Assembly: GCF_018143015.1 (NCBI RefSeq)
Contig: NC_054741.1
Location: forward strand, 45,968,092 to 46,032,091
DNA from: Lytechinus variegatus
Lineage: Eukaryota; Echinodermata; Echinoidea; Temnopleuroida; Toxopneustidae
Direction of reading: 5' to 3'
Length of the DNA stretch: 64,000 nucleotides
The notes beneath the pieces were generated by a model. That model did not search any database and had not been told where the DNA came from. It saw only the letters and a program-made list of their open reading frames with translations. The position numbers and the translations under genes are program-made. Shown here in pieces: positions 10,849-20,522 of this stretch; positions within the stretch are counted from its first letter, which is position 1, and each line of letters opens with the position of its first letter.

Positions 10849-12111
10849 TTAGTTGTTTTCCTTGTTGTTTTCTAGTAAGTGGAGACTTGTGGAGGTTAAG
10901 TGTAGTATTTGTTGGTGTTGGGCTCTCAGTGCTTGGCGAATGACAGGGTCTGTAGTGGATAGGGGTAGTGCTAGAAGATTTATTGTATACATCACTGCCT
11001 GGTAAGTGTTCTCCATTAGAGTTTTGTGGTCGGCGGTTGAGGCTCGGCCCTGCCGAAAATCCTGTTGCTTTGGTGAAGGTGTTAGGTTGGAGGCCTCCTG
11101 ATTCAGTTCTTGAGTGACTAATGATCTATCTTTCGTGATGCTGTTATCCTGTTGTTTCCTGGGCTGTTGTAATTCAAGGCATTCTTGAAGAGATATTGGG
11201 CTGAGGGGCCTAGAGGTGTGGTAGTGGCTGTTTCTATTTTTCTTTCTCTGAGGTAGATCTGAATCATTGGTATCATGACGAGAGTTACTCTGCTCTTGAC
11301 CATCTTTAACCTTGTCTGCATAAGATACAAACTGTGCCTGCATATCGTTTATCTCTCTTGCTGTATCCTGTTGGGTTTTTGATGTTACATAACTTGTTTG
11401 TGCTGGCCATTGATCATTATAGTTGACTGCACTTTGCCTTCTTTCATTTGAATGAAACTTGGTGTTTTGACTCTTCCTGTTATTATTATTTATTCCTTTG
11501 CTGACATATGGATGGTTTGGTTTCCTTCTGATGAATTCTGGGTGTTTCTTTTTCACACTGAAGGGAGGTTGAGCCTGAATACTAGTATCATAGTTAGAAG
11601 CCTTGTCTGAGCTGGTATCGTCAGATAAGAAGCATTCATCAATCAATGGAGAAAATGAGTTCCTGATGGGTATTCTATCTCTAGTATTACATGTAGATGT
11701 TCTCCTTTTCATCTGACCTTTAGGCTCATTTCTGACTCTAGAAGTTGACTTTGAGGTATGTTGCAGGGGAGGATTCTCATTCATCATAAGATCAACTCCT
11801 TGTTGAAGGCACTGTGCATATATGAAGTCGAGTTGAAGTTGTAAGTCATACACTGTATCATCCCGATCTTTTACAGCCTTCTCTAATTTATGAATGTAGT
11901 GATCTTTCTGTTTAAGTAGATTCTGATCATTAAAACGCAGATCTTGTAACTGCTTGATTTCTCTGGTAGACTCCCCCATCTGCCTGTGAAGACTCTCATT
12001 TTCGCTCATGGTCAGGCTAGTAAGTGATCTCTGAACTTTGAGGTCTTCTCTCAATCGATCTTTTTCTTTTTTCATTTTGAAACAATGAGTGCAGGGACCT
12101 GTAGAATCCAA
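10849..12111 (-). CDS. non-LTR retrotransposon ORF1: coiled-coil protein
   Basis: A 420-codon frame ending in TAA at 10,851-10,849. The frame is open to 12,111 and beyond, but the first in-frame ATG is at 12,075-12,073, so the listed start may be ~12 codons too long. The N-terminal region (about residues 13-110) is rich in heptad-spaced L, K and E and looks like a coiled coil; a CTHC pair precedes it. The middle is basic and rich in Q, S and N. ORF1 proteins of such elements usually bind the element RNA and form the particle with ORF2. I see no gag-type CCHC array or RRM, so RNA binding is inferred from position only. Confidence 0.85.
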   Translation of the reverse strand: MDSTGPCTHCFKMKKEKDRLREDLKVQRSLTSLTMSENESLHRQMGESTREIKQLQDLRFNDQNLLKQKDHYIHKLEKAVKDRDDTVYDLQLQLDFIYAQCLQQGVDLMMNENPPLQHTSKSTSRVRNEPKGQMKRRTSTCNTRDRIPIRNSFSPLIDECFLSDDTSSDKASNYDTSIQAQPPFSVKKKHPEFIRRKPNHPYVSKGINNNNRKSQNTKFHSNERRQSAVNYNDQWPAQTSYVTSKTQQDTAREINDMQAQFVSYADKVKDGQEQSNSRHDTNDSDLPQRKKNRNSHYHTSRPLSPISLQECLELQQPRKQQDNSITKDRSLVTQELNQEASNLTPSPKQQDFRQGRASTADHKTLMENTYQAVMYTINLLALPLSTTDPVIRQALRAQHQQILHLTSTSLHLLENNKENN

Positions 12112-12477
12112 AGAGTCTTGACTTTGATTGACATTATTGACATTATTACTCTTCTCGAGATCGAGCGCCTCTTCCGGTCTCGAGCTCTAGCTAGCTAGCT
12201 CCTCCGGCTCCGGCCAGATTCGTGCCCGGCCAGATTCGTGCCCAGTGTATCAGTCTCAAGTCCACTGTCGTTATCGTAGTCCCACTTTCATCGCCTCGGT
12301 TTTTAAAATCGAAGAGTCAATTCACTGTTTTTTTTACGTGGAACATTACAAGCATCAAATTCCAAGACAAGGGGGTATAAAGAATACGGTAAGTATTTTC
12401 TCCAGCAAAGGCTAAGCTGGAATTTAGTGGAAAATTTAATATGTTTGTCACGACTATCGAACTAGTACCGCCTACCC
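12112..12477 (-). repeat. probable 5' UTR/promoter region of the retrotransposon
   Basis: Upstream of ORF1 on the minus strand there is a GC-richer stretch (about 12,150-12,260) with a doubled phrase 'ccggccagattcgtgccc' and gctagctagct, similar to the run near 7,205 beyond the 3' end. Internal promoters are normal in this class, but no initiator can be assigned by eye. Confidence 0.4.
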
Positions 12478-12970
12478 ACTCATTCAATGAACAAGGTTAT
12501 AATATAACCTTGTTCTCAGTTATATCTCCATGTGTGGCAAAATAAGGGTGGCAATGTTTGGCTTATTTTCTCTTTTTCTTTGGGATAAATGCTTGATTTT
12601 TTACACTGACAGTTTCCATTACATCTATTATTCATACAACTTGGCTTTTATTTAAATTTGATTCTTTAAATCATTTTTTCTTAATTAAAAATAGAGATCA
12701 AAAAATGAAAATTTTCTTGCCATATTACTTTCCACCAATAGAGGGCGTACACAAATATATGCCCAAAATTCAAGTTTTTGAGCGCTCTGGTGAATGAAAA
12801 CATTTTTATTCCCAATTACTAATGAAAAATTTCAACTGTATGGAAATTAGTAATTTTGGTCACAAAAGTGATATTTTAATGATTTTTTTAAAGTGTGTGC
12901 TCTGTACAACATTGGCATACCATAGTCCTACCTCTAGATTCCCCACAGGCAGGGTGGTAGCAGTGAACAA
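12478..12970 (-). repeat. ~500 bp interspersed repeat, copy C (inverted)
   Basis: This is the reverse complement of copies A and B: it starts actcattcaatgaacaagg and ends with the inverse of ctacaggtaggactatgg and of the 'ttcactgc..ccatcctgcc' start. A 73-codon plus-strand frame inside it is a by-product. Confidence 0.85.
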
Positions 12971-12985
12971 GTGCGCCTACCGGTA

Positions 12986-13190
12986 CCCAGTTGTTGTGTG
13001 TCCGGACAGGTTGTGTGTCCGGACGATCAATTTTAGAAATTAATTTGGAAAAAAATACAAGCAAAGTTTCATCAATTTTTAGTACAAAATGTCAGAAAAT
13101 ATTATAGAGAACAGTGTAATCTAAAGACAAAAAGAAAGCTTCAAAATTGTAAAGTGTCCGGACACCCGACCCCCCATCCTACAAGCAAAT
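12986..13190 (+). repeat. ~210 bp repeat, copy 2
   Basis: This is a direct copy of 5,190-5,410. The tgtgtgtccggac motif is present twice in a row at its left end. It ends about 280 bases before the candidate CENP-Q start codon, so it may lie in or near that gene's promoter. Confidence 0.75.
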
Positions 13191-13469
13191 GTCACAAATT
13201 CACCTTTCTATTTAACGACTCAATTTAAAATCCCATGGCTGTGTAGGCCTAGGAGGAGAAACTAAAAAAATATTTTTAAAAATGTTAACATTTCCGAAAT
13301 TGGGATTGTCATGGATATTGAATTTAGTTTTTCCAAATTATTTTCCTTAGTTTTTAACCAATTTTCATGGAACTTTCTAAAATTGCTTCTCTTTACTCTT
13401 TCTATTGATGAAAATTTCCTAGGCTAGAGGGTTTTATTTTCTTAATATCTGAGAGATAAAGCAGTCAAC

Positions 13470-13583
13470 ATGTCAGTGAGAACGTCAACTACAAGCAAGA
13501 AGAAATCCAAGCAACGGAAGATTTCAAGCTCCAGTATCCGCAGTGACAGCCCCATTGTTAAAACAGCTGCAAGTCTTAGTCAG
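13470..13583 (+). CDS. CENPQ: CENPQ exon 1
   Basis: It starts at ATG 13,470, codes 38 residues (MSVRTSTTSKKKSKQRK.., basic and serine-rich, likely disordered) and ends CAG|GTATAA in phase 0. Confidence 0.7.
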
Positions 13584-16500
13584 GTATAAACATAGTGTGC
13601 TATAGAGTACAAAAATGATTACGTCACAAACTTTTTTTTGCATTTCAACGTTTTTGAAACCATATTTTTGTAGAGCATGATGAAATACCTCCACATTGGT
13701 GTACTGCAATTAAGGCTTGCGCTTGCAGTTCTCAGGTAAACAGAGGAATTCAACACAGAAGAAGGTGGGAATCTGTCTATGGGGGTCTTAGATATTAGCC
13801 CCATTGAAATCAATGTATTCATGAGGTCATATCTCAAGACCCCATGGACCGTTTACCACCAAATTTGGGTTAGGGAGGTATCTCTTCAAGCTCTACCAAA
13901 ATATGGTTTCAAAAACGCTGAAATGCAAAAAGGGAAACTTGGTGACAATGAGTGATTTCAAGTTATGTGTTGACAGTGTTTTATTTGGTGTTTGACCAAT
14001 TTTTACACCAGCCTGAACAACAAACTTAAAGTGGGTGCTTGTGCTGGGACAGATATCACTTGACACTTTCCTAAAAATTGGTATCATTTTTTGTTAATCA
14101 GCATTCGGTTTTCAAGCTACGAGTTGCATTCTAATGCAACACTGATCTTGTAAACACCAAATATTGTTTTGCCAGGTTCGATGACTTTACGTGTATTCTT
14201 CAGATTTTGAGGAAGATATGATTATGTTAAGATTGTCACTTTGAGCAATGAAGATTAGCAACAGTTGTGTAGTATGCTGGAACAAATCGTTCATATCAGT
14301 TAATACATGTAGTAGACCAGTTCGTAGTTACCTCATGGGCAAGATTGTTGAAATGACCCTTCCATTTCAAATTTCAAAGCAAGATATTATGTAAATATGC
14401 ATTTCATAGCTGGATGCAGAACTAGAATAGCACATCAATGAACATTTGATGAAGGCATTGAATGCATTGGTTTGGTGCCATTACAATGTACATGTGCTTG
14501 GCCAACCAGTAACTTATATGTATGTACACATTGTTGCTTTCCAGTGGATGTAATATTGAATAATCAAGACATCAAAGTGGGTGCTTATCTCATTGAATAT
14601 TAAACCATCATGCCATTTTAGTTCAAATGACCTTCTGATGATCATGCACAAGATGGAACTGTGAACTAGTCTTAACAATCATGTTCAAGATTCAACAGGA
14701 ATGATTCACTATTATATTTTTAAATGTAAATGAATACTCTATAAGTGTTTAATTTTGTTTATGAACGATGCATATACATTCAAGATTTTATTTGCGTTGT
14801 TTTATTATGTTTTCCATTTAATAGATTTCTAAACCCAAAAAGAAGAAAGTGCTAAAAGAAGGTGAGTCCCATAACACTATTAAAAACCTCATCCCAAAAC
14901 GCAAATCCCAGCTGTGAATTCATCACCGTGAGATTATCATGTGATCAGATATATGAAATTTAGCTCAGTACATAGAATGAGAGTCACAATGGATCAAAAC
15001 AACATACAGTCTTGCAGCCAGGAATTATTAGAAATTACTCTTCACATTCAATTTATTGTTGCCATGAGGTTTTTACCTTTTAAAAAAAAAGCAATTTATG
15101 TTGTACGTGTTGCACCAGCGACTTCGCCACCTATGATGAAGGTGTGATAAAGCTTGCACCCTCACAAGTGAAAGTGTAACAAGTTGGTACCATTTCATTA
15201 TTATGAAAAGAGAATGTTTTTATTATCGTAATTGTTGTTATCAACATTAATCTTATTTTTGATGAATTTGTTTTGCAATCAGGTGATATGTTCAAGGAAC
15301 GAACAGTATCTGCAAGAACCTTCTCACGTTGGAAACCCATTAGTAAATCATCTCAGGCATTGCTTGTTCAAACAATCGATAGTGCCATCGTGTGAGTATT
15401 GGGAACAGGCACCAACACTTGAATTAAAGTCATTGTGCTTGTGAAATCTGTATATGGTGGGTGCGTTGTGGTCTAGTGGTTCTGACTCTAGCCTTTGAAA
15501 TAGAGGGTCATGGGTTCGAATCCTAGCCATGGCGTGTTTTCCTTCAGCAAGAAATTTATCCACACTGTGCTGCATTCAACCCAGGTGAGGTGAATGGGTA
15601 CCCGGCAGGAGTACTTCCTTGCATGCACTGAGCGCCGGTGATGATAGCTCAAGCTAAAGCCGGGTTAATAATAGCAGCGTTTTGTATCCTCAGGCAGAAA
15701 GCGCTTTATAAATTTAGCTTTTATTATTATTGTTATATTCTTTTAAGGTTCACTTATGTCTTAGGATTGTGATTAATTGTCATACACACATCTTTTCTTT
15801 TAAAATAATCATATGACATTTCATTATTCCACCAATGCTGTGAGATATGCTTTGGCTCCTTTTTAATGTTAAAATGTAAAACCATCATTACTGAAACTTC
15901 TGTCAGGATTGTTATAATCCATATAAAGTTTTTTTTTAAGGGTTTCAAATTGTTTTTAAAATGTTTTGAATTATTGATTATTGTATTTTAAAACATGTTA
16001 CACAAACAAAATATTTTTATTTATCAACCATGCTTATTGTGAATCAATTTAGAGCTTCTCTATTATTAAATCTATAACAAATGCCTGTTATGTGTTCGTA
16101 TGAATTACTTGGCACTATGTCACCAACACATACACTTAATAATCAAGTCCAAGCCAGTATATTTAGTTCCAAATTCCAAGACTTTAATCCGGCATCACCG
16201 ATTACTTTGGCAGCGTATTGTGCAAATGTCGGTGACGTCATAATGCTTTTACATCAATACGCGTACATGTATAATCGACAATGAACAATACAGGACAATG
16301 CCCCTCTGGAAATCTTCTACAAGCTTCATCCCAACCTCTTGCCCCCCTCCCCCCCAAAAAAAATCATCATCTCTTACTTCAAAATCAAGTGCAAATAAAC
16401 CTTCAAAATAATAGTACATGTACTTCAAACAATCACAAATACAAAAGTCACATGTGCACTCCCTTCTCAGTTGGCTTATACTCTGGGATGCTTGGTAGTA

Positions 16501-19500
16501 TACCAGAATTTGAATATTTGAAATTTCATTAAAGTGAAATACAAAGTGAGTGTAAAAATCATTGGCTTCTTTGTTTGCATGCCACCTGTGCTATGCCCAT
16601 CACCGTTTTCTTTTCAAACTCAGTGACAAGGGAAAAACTATTGTGTATTCATTTGGATGAACAACAGAAAATATCAAGAGCATGCACTGGACTCTTTGTA
16701 TTCAAATCAACTTATTATCAGGGTAGACATGGCTTCAAATTTTGAAATTTTTATTACACCTATAGGTCTGTTTTATCGGAGACAAATTCTGTGGCTTATG
16801 TTGATGTACAAGGCATTCTAAATAGGCTAAAAAAGAGGTAAGGATGTAAAAATGAAATCATTTCAACACTCCTAATCTTGTACAAAGCTGTGAGAATTAC
16901 ATGTTTTTCATAATCTTTCTTATATCTCTTCTTTTTTTTCTTCAGAATTATGTATATGAAGGTAATTTAGACCTAAAGATTTTCACTCTTTCTCATTAAA
17001 ATTAAGTACAGATAAACTTGCATATGCTGACCTTCCAGTCAAAAGTCGACATATTTTTTATGGGACAAATTCATGCAAATCTTGTATAACATACCATTTG
17101 TTAGTAAATTTCTCCAAAGTTAAACAAATTTATGTGGTCCAAAATACTTGACTTGAGCAAGTATACTAGTCTTGTATTCCTCAATGTTGAGAAAGATGCA
17201 ATTATCCAAGGCAACCGATATCATTGCACAATTCCATGGTAATTCTATTGTGGACACAAATTTTTAATTTCTGTATAGGATACTTGACAAGGCTTGGAAT
17301 CTAAAAGCACCTGTAACTAAACGCCCAAAATTCAACACTTTGGAGGCTGCTTGTGTGAGTATGGTGCTTTCTTAATGAATTCAATAGTGAATTTAATTGT
17401 CTTCAGGACCCTGTCTTACGAAGAGTTACGATTGATCCAATCAATCTAAAAAATGTATGGAAATCCATCCATACCATAATTTTGTCTCCAAGAAATTATT
17501 TATAATCTCCTTAGTAAACAAAGAGAATCACACTGAATCTTCAAAAGGATGATGAATTTATGAATATACATCATATCTAGAAAATATTTTGAATAAACAT
17601 GCATTTCAGATGTTGACATTGCTGGCATTCCATAGTTGTGGTTGATTGGATCAATTCCAACTCTTTGTAAGACGGGGCCCAGGTTTGTTTTTGAATGCCT
17701 CTGCTTACTGTAGGTAGTTGCCAGGTGTATTGGAGATATGACAGTTGCTCCGGGTTTTATTTTTTTAAAGATATAGGGTAGTAGGGTTAGGGTTGCAATA
17801 GGGTTTTATGTTAGGTTTAGGGGAGGGTATATTTTTAAATTGAGGGTTGAATTAGCTATAGAGTTGAATTTTTTTTTGTTTAGAGTGTGAAATTTATACT
17901 TATGAATACTTATGGATGCTTCTGAAGGCAGTCTAAGACTCTATATTGTAGGTCAGCGTCAAACTTGTACTTCACTGGTTCACATCTCCAATACTTGTCC
18001 AGTCCATTCTCGAAGCTGTGGACATTGGGTGCATTTACTATTTCATTACCTAGACTATTCCAAGGTCTCCTCATTCTTATGTAAAATGAATTCTTAAGTT
18101 TCTCAGTTACTGACCTCGGAATGTACAATTTTTTATCATGACCTCTAGTAGGCCCATGCACTTGACCCAAATCTAGCACTACCTCCTGGTCATACCTGTG
18201 AAATAACTTGTATGTTTCGATCATATCTCCTCGCGCACGACGATATGCTAATGTAGGAAGTTTTAGTTGAATCTTTGTTCGTATGGAAGTTTCTTTACTT
18301 CAGCTACCAACTTAGTGGCACTTCTTTGTACATTTTCTAGTGCTTGAATATGTTTCTTTAAGTATGGACTCCACACTGCATGAGCATACTCCAAATCAGG
18401 TCTAATCAATGCTTGTATACTGAGTAAAAAGTTCTTGTGAAGATAGACAAATGTTCTTATTAGATTCATTAGCCTATTGGCTTTATTTATCTTTGACTGA
18501 AAGTGCTGTTCAAAACTAAGCTTTGTGTAGACTATCACTCCTAAATCTTTACTAGTTTCAACTTGTGATAGATTATGTGAGGCATTGTCATGTGTCATTG
18601 TGTAGTCATTAATTTCATCATTCTTTTACCTATTGTAAGTACACAACATTTATGTATGCGCTGACATAATGATGTCACAATGCAGGCTTCATGTCACCGC
18701 GCGCGCACTCCTTTTTCCCTGAAAATTTTGCGCGATCTTTCCTTTATAACAGCGCATTTGATTGGATGAAATAGATGCAGAGTGGGAGGAGCTTAAGATT
18801 ACACGAAATGAGATAACACACACATAACACGGTTTTCAGAATATCGATTTTGGGGTATGTAGAGGCGTGTTAAATCAGAGAGATAACACAAACACTATTT
18901 TCAGAATACCGCCCCAGGGAAGTCTAACTGTTGCAATGCGGACAAACAAATGCCAGTGGTGGGGCAGGCTGAGAGATGGTGCTTGGTCTGCGTTTTTTAC
19001 TTTCCTGCTTTTCTGGTTTAACCTCAATATACAAAATCGATAGACTAAATTGATTTGGTCATACTATAATGTAATTCCTTCTTTTAGACATTGATTATGC
19101 TTGTTTCACAATAATAAAGCTGGCCTGACAAATAAAACAGTTCTGTTGTATTTGTTTCAAAGCGAGCTGAATTGATAGATGTATATGCCCGTTATTCTTA
19201 CTTGGAATATTTTTTGTTTCTTGTAGCGAAGGATAGAAAGTGAAGCTCTAGAAGCATCGAATCAAGAGGAACTCCTGTCTGAAATGGTGGAGCAAATGAG
19301 AAGGTAGGAAGAAGAATAGGAATTGAAAAGTTAAGCTGAGGTGGAAGGGTACAGGGGGGTGGGCTTGAATTAATCCAAGGCCCTAGCCGTTAAAGCTCTG
19401 TTGACTAACCTTGAACCCCTCTCATTTGCCTTAAAGATTCAATGTGTTCCCCCCCCAACTTGTGCTGTAATATAGAAAAGTGCTTAAAGTGTTAAAGTGG

Positions 19501-20088
19501 TCTTGCACTAAAGTATCAAAATTCAAGGCCTGTATTGGGTTAAAATGCTTGCTTTTTGCAACTGATTTTTTCCTTTATTCCCCCTTTTTTCTCTCAATTT
19601 TCTACTTTCTTTTTTTTCACCCCTTTTCCTATTGTTGTATGCCCAATATCTCTTCTCCGCTCCCCCCCCCATATCTCCTGTCTCTTCTTTCTGCCTCCCT
19701 CAATCAACCACTGTTCCTTTCTCACCCCCTCCCCTATGCCTCCACTTCCTGACTCTCTGCCTCACTAATTCTGTCTCTCTTTCTCGTCTCCCTTGGCTAC
19801 ACTCTTCCCATCTCGCTCTACCGTCTCTCTCACCATTTTTCTCCTTCCCCTTGTTCCTATGCTCTACCCTCCAATACCTGAACCTAAATCTTCCCATCTT
19901 GCTCCTCCCTCCCCACCCCTTCTTCCTATGCCAAAACTATCTTGCCAATCCCTGTACTACCTTACTCTTCCTGTCTCTCTCCATCCACCTTCATACATGT
20001 ACCCTTATACAGGACAGTGCAAGAAAAGGAGGAAATCTTAGAAAAACTTGACAAAGGCAGCAGTGAAGCAAGAAAGGAGAAATCCTGA
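13470..20088 (+). CDS. CENPQ: CENP-Q-like kinetochore protein gene (7 coding exons)
   Basis: Joining seven exons with consensus splice sites and compatible phases gives a 186-residue protein. Residues ~38-50 are lysine-rich. The next segment (TFSRWKPISKSSQALL..TIDSAI, then SVLSETNSV..QGILNRLKKR, then APVTKRPKFNTLEAA) matches the order and spacing of vertebrate CENP-Q (TWQPLSKSTRDHL.., LNFLKKRL.., LKVPPKKMEDLTNVSSL). A predicted coiled coil follows (RRIESEALEASNQEELLSEM). CENP-Q pairs with CENP-U inside the CENP-O/P/Q/U/R complex at the inner kinetochore. Human CENP-Q is 268 residues, so ~80 C-terminal residues are absent here: either the protein is short, or the last exon I use is not the main one. 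Nothing upstream indicates a shared operon-like unit; NF1 converges from the right. Confidence 0.72.
13621..13945. repeat. foldback (MITE-like) element in CENPQ intron 1
   Basis: The left end 'gcatttcaacgtttttgaaa' and right end 'tttcaaaaacgctgaaatgc' are near-perfect inverse matches, extending to gtcacaaact / acttggtgac. The loop is unrelated sequence. Confidence 0.75.
13946..14824 (+). other. rest of CENPQ intron 1, nothing recognised
   Basis: AT-rich intron sequence. No repeat or coding signal was recognised before the acceptor tttaatag at 14,817-14,824. Confidence 0.5.
14825..14861 (+). CDS. CENPQ: CENPQ exon 2
   Basis: A 37-base exon coding ISKPKKKKVLKE, flanked by aatag| and |gtgagt; phase 0 in, phase 1 out. 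The lysine run could serve as nuclear-localisation sequence. Confidence 0.6.
15283..15391 (+). CDS. CENPQ: CENPQ exon 3
   Basis: A 109-base exon with acceptor gcaatcag| and donor |gtgagt. It codes GDMFKERTVSARTFSRWKPI and SKSSQALLVQTIDSAIV. The W-x-P-[IL]-S-K-S signature is the strongest single match to CENP-Q. Confidence 0.75.
15463..15736 (+). repeat. tRNA-derived SINE
   Basis: The head contains a pol III A-box-like gtggtctagtggt and a perfect B box ggttcgaatcc. It is followed by 'aagaaatttatccacactgt', 'ggtgaatgggtacccggcag', 'agctcaagctaaagccgg' and a tail 'aagcgctttataaa' ending in (tta)n. An inverted copy lies at 42,020-42,318. The gene-like head has no credible acceptor stem, so it is not a functional tRNA. 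Confidence 0.85.
15737..16765 (+). other. CENPQ intron 3 remainder
   Basis: Two short plus-strand frames (16,081-16,284 and 16,281-16,532) lack domains. A C-run/A-run stretch lies near 16,340-16,365. No gene is supported. Confidence 0.45.
16766..16837 (+). CDS. CENPQ: CENPQ exon 4
   Basis: A 72-base exon with acceptor cctatag| and donor |gtaagg, coding SVLSETNSVAYVDVQGILN and RLKKR. It aligns with the ILSNSI..LNFLKKRL segment of vertebrate CENP-Q. Confidence 0.72.
17279..17354 (+). CDS. CENPQ: CENPQ exon 5
   Basis: A 76-base exon with acceptor ctgtatag| and donor |gtgagt. It codes ILDKAWNLKAPVTKRPKF and NTLEAAC, matching the LKVPPKKMEDLTNV region of vertebrate CENP-Q. Confidence 0.72.
17405..17685. 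repeat. MITE-like element, family shared with 27,165-27,430
   Basis: The ends are inverse: ccctgtcttacgaagagtta on the left and aactctttgtaagacggggc on the right, with 'cgattgatccaatca' / 'tgattggatcaatt' just inside. The second family member sits at 27,165-27,430. Confidence 0.8.
17880..18645 (-). pseudogene. broken CR1/L2-type LINE, reverse transcriptase C-terminal part
   Basis: Two minus-strand frames, 18,598-18,263 and 18,224-17,910, are consecutive parts of one protein separated by a frameshift near 18,225-18,262. The first carries TSKDLGVIVYTKLSFEQHF and IRPDLEYAHAVWSPY; the second carries a segment like GHDKKLYIPRS..FYIRMRRPWNSL, typical of the end of CR1/L2-like ORF2. The catalytic reverse transcriptase core is missing, so this is a dead 5'-truncated copy inside CENPQ intron 5. 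Confidence 0.85.
18646..19226 (+). other. CENPQ intron 5 remainder
   Basis: It contains a CpG-rich patch (caccgcgcgcgcactcc near 18,694) and two similar phrases, 'gagataacacacacataacacggttttcagaatatcg' near 18,810 (quoted in parts) and 'gagataacacaaacactattttcagaatacc' near 18,880: a degenerate duplication. No coding signal. Confidence 0.35.
19227..19303 (+). CDS. CENPQ: CENPQ exon 6
   Basis: A 77-base exon with acceptor cttgtag| and donor |gtagga, coding RRIESEALEASNQEELLSEM and VEQMRR. It is a likely coiled coil corresponding to ANEEGLALLQEEIDKMVE of the vertebrate protein. Confidence 0.72.
19555..19990 (+). repeat. long polypyrimidine tract in CENPQ intron 6
   Basis: About 430 bases are almost entirely C and T on the plus strand, without a simple repeating unit. 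Open frames here (19,480-20,051) translate into low-complexity L/S/P/F strings and are not genes. Such strand-asymmetric tracts can form triplex (H-DNA) structures. Confidence 0.8.
20013..20088 (+). CDS. CENPQ: CENPQ exon 7 (last in this model)
   Basis: Acceptor cttatacag| continues the frame as TVQEKEEILEKLDKGSSEAR then KEKS and TGA at 20,086-20,088. The heptad pattern continues. No AATAAA follows closely; the nearest candidate plus-strand signal I see is ataaataaaa near 23,391. A possible further acceptor (tctttcag|agtttagag) lies at 22,928. This 3' end is therefore provisional. Confidence 0.5.
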
Positions 20089-20194
20089 TATGATGAGAGA
20101 GGGGGAGAGATTACATTTGGTTTAAAGAGAAATTCCAGTAGTTGCAGAAAACACTGATTTCATGAGAAAGTCTGTAAAACAATGCTTAATTGTC

Positions 20195-20522
20195 AGTATA
20201 TCATCGAGGATCTAGATGTGGTACAGTTACATTAACTGAACTTTGTGAAATCTTGAAATCTACGCTGAGAAATGTTCACACCGAAGATCCCCAACACAGA
20301 TAAGCGCACGTTGGACAATGTATAATTATTGCTTAGAGCGTCGGGCCCGACGCCATACCCGAATCCTGTGCTTACTTGCTGATTTCTCAGCAATTACACA
20401 ATTTCTTCCAGAATCCTTTGGCACATTCGTTTTATTTATACAAACAGACACTTTGGTGGTCATTTCATCGGATTCTGTAGGAACTCATTTTGATATCGTT
20501 ACCAAAACTAGCATTTACCTTA
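20195..20522 (+). repeat. ~330 bp interspersed repeat, second copy
   Basis: A diverged copy of 6,075-6,410 in the same orientation (gatctagatgtggtacagtt, tctcagcaattacacaattt, gatatcgttaccaaaact). Confidence 0.8.

Noticed and set aside
15465..15537. tRNA-like sequence
   Set aside because: Same reasoning: a SINE head with collinear SINE body and tail, plus an inverted copy at 42 kb.
17770..17825. gggttagggttgcaatagggtt, telomere-like
   Set aside because: Only two adjacent ttaggg-like units in a degenerate G/T-rich stretch next to a MITE and LINE remnant; not an interstitial telomere array.
19480..20051. Overlapping plus-strand frames of 70-139 codons
   Set aside because: Products of the polypyrimidine tract, which lacks stop codons by composition.
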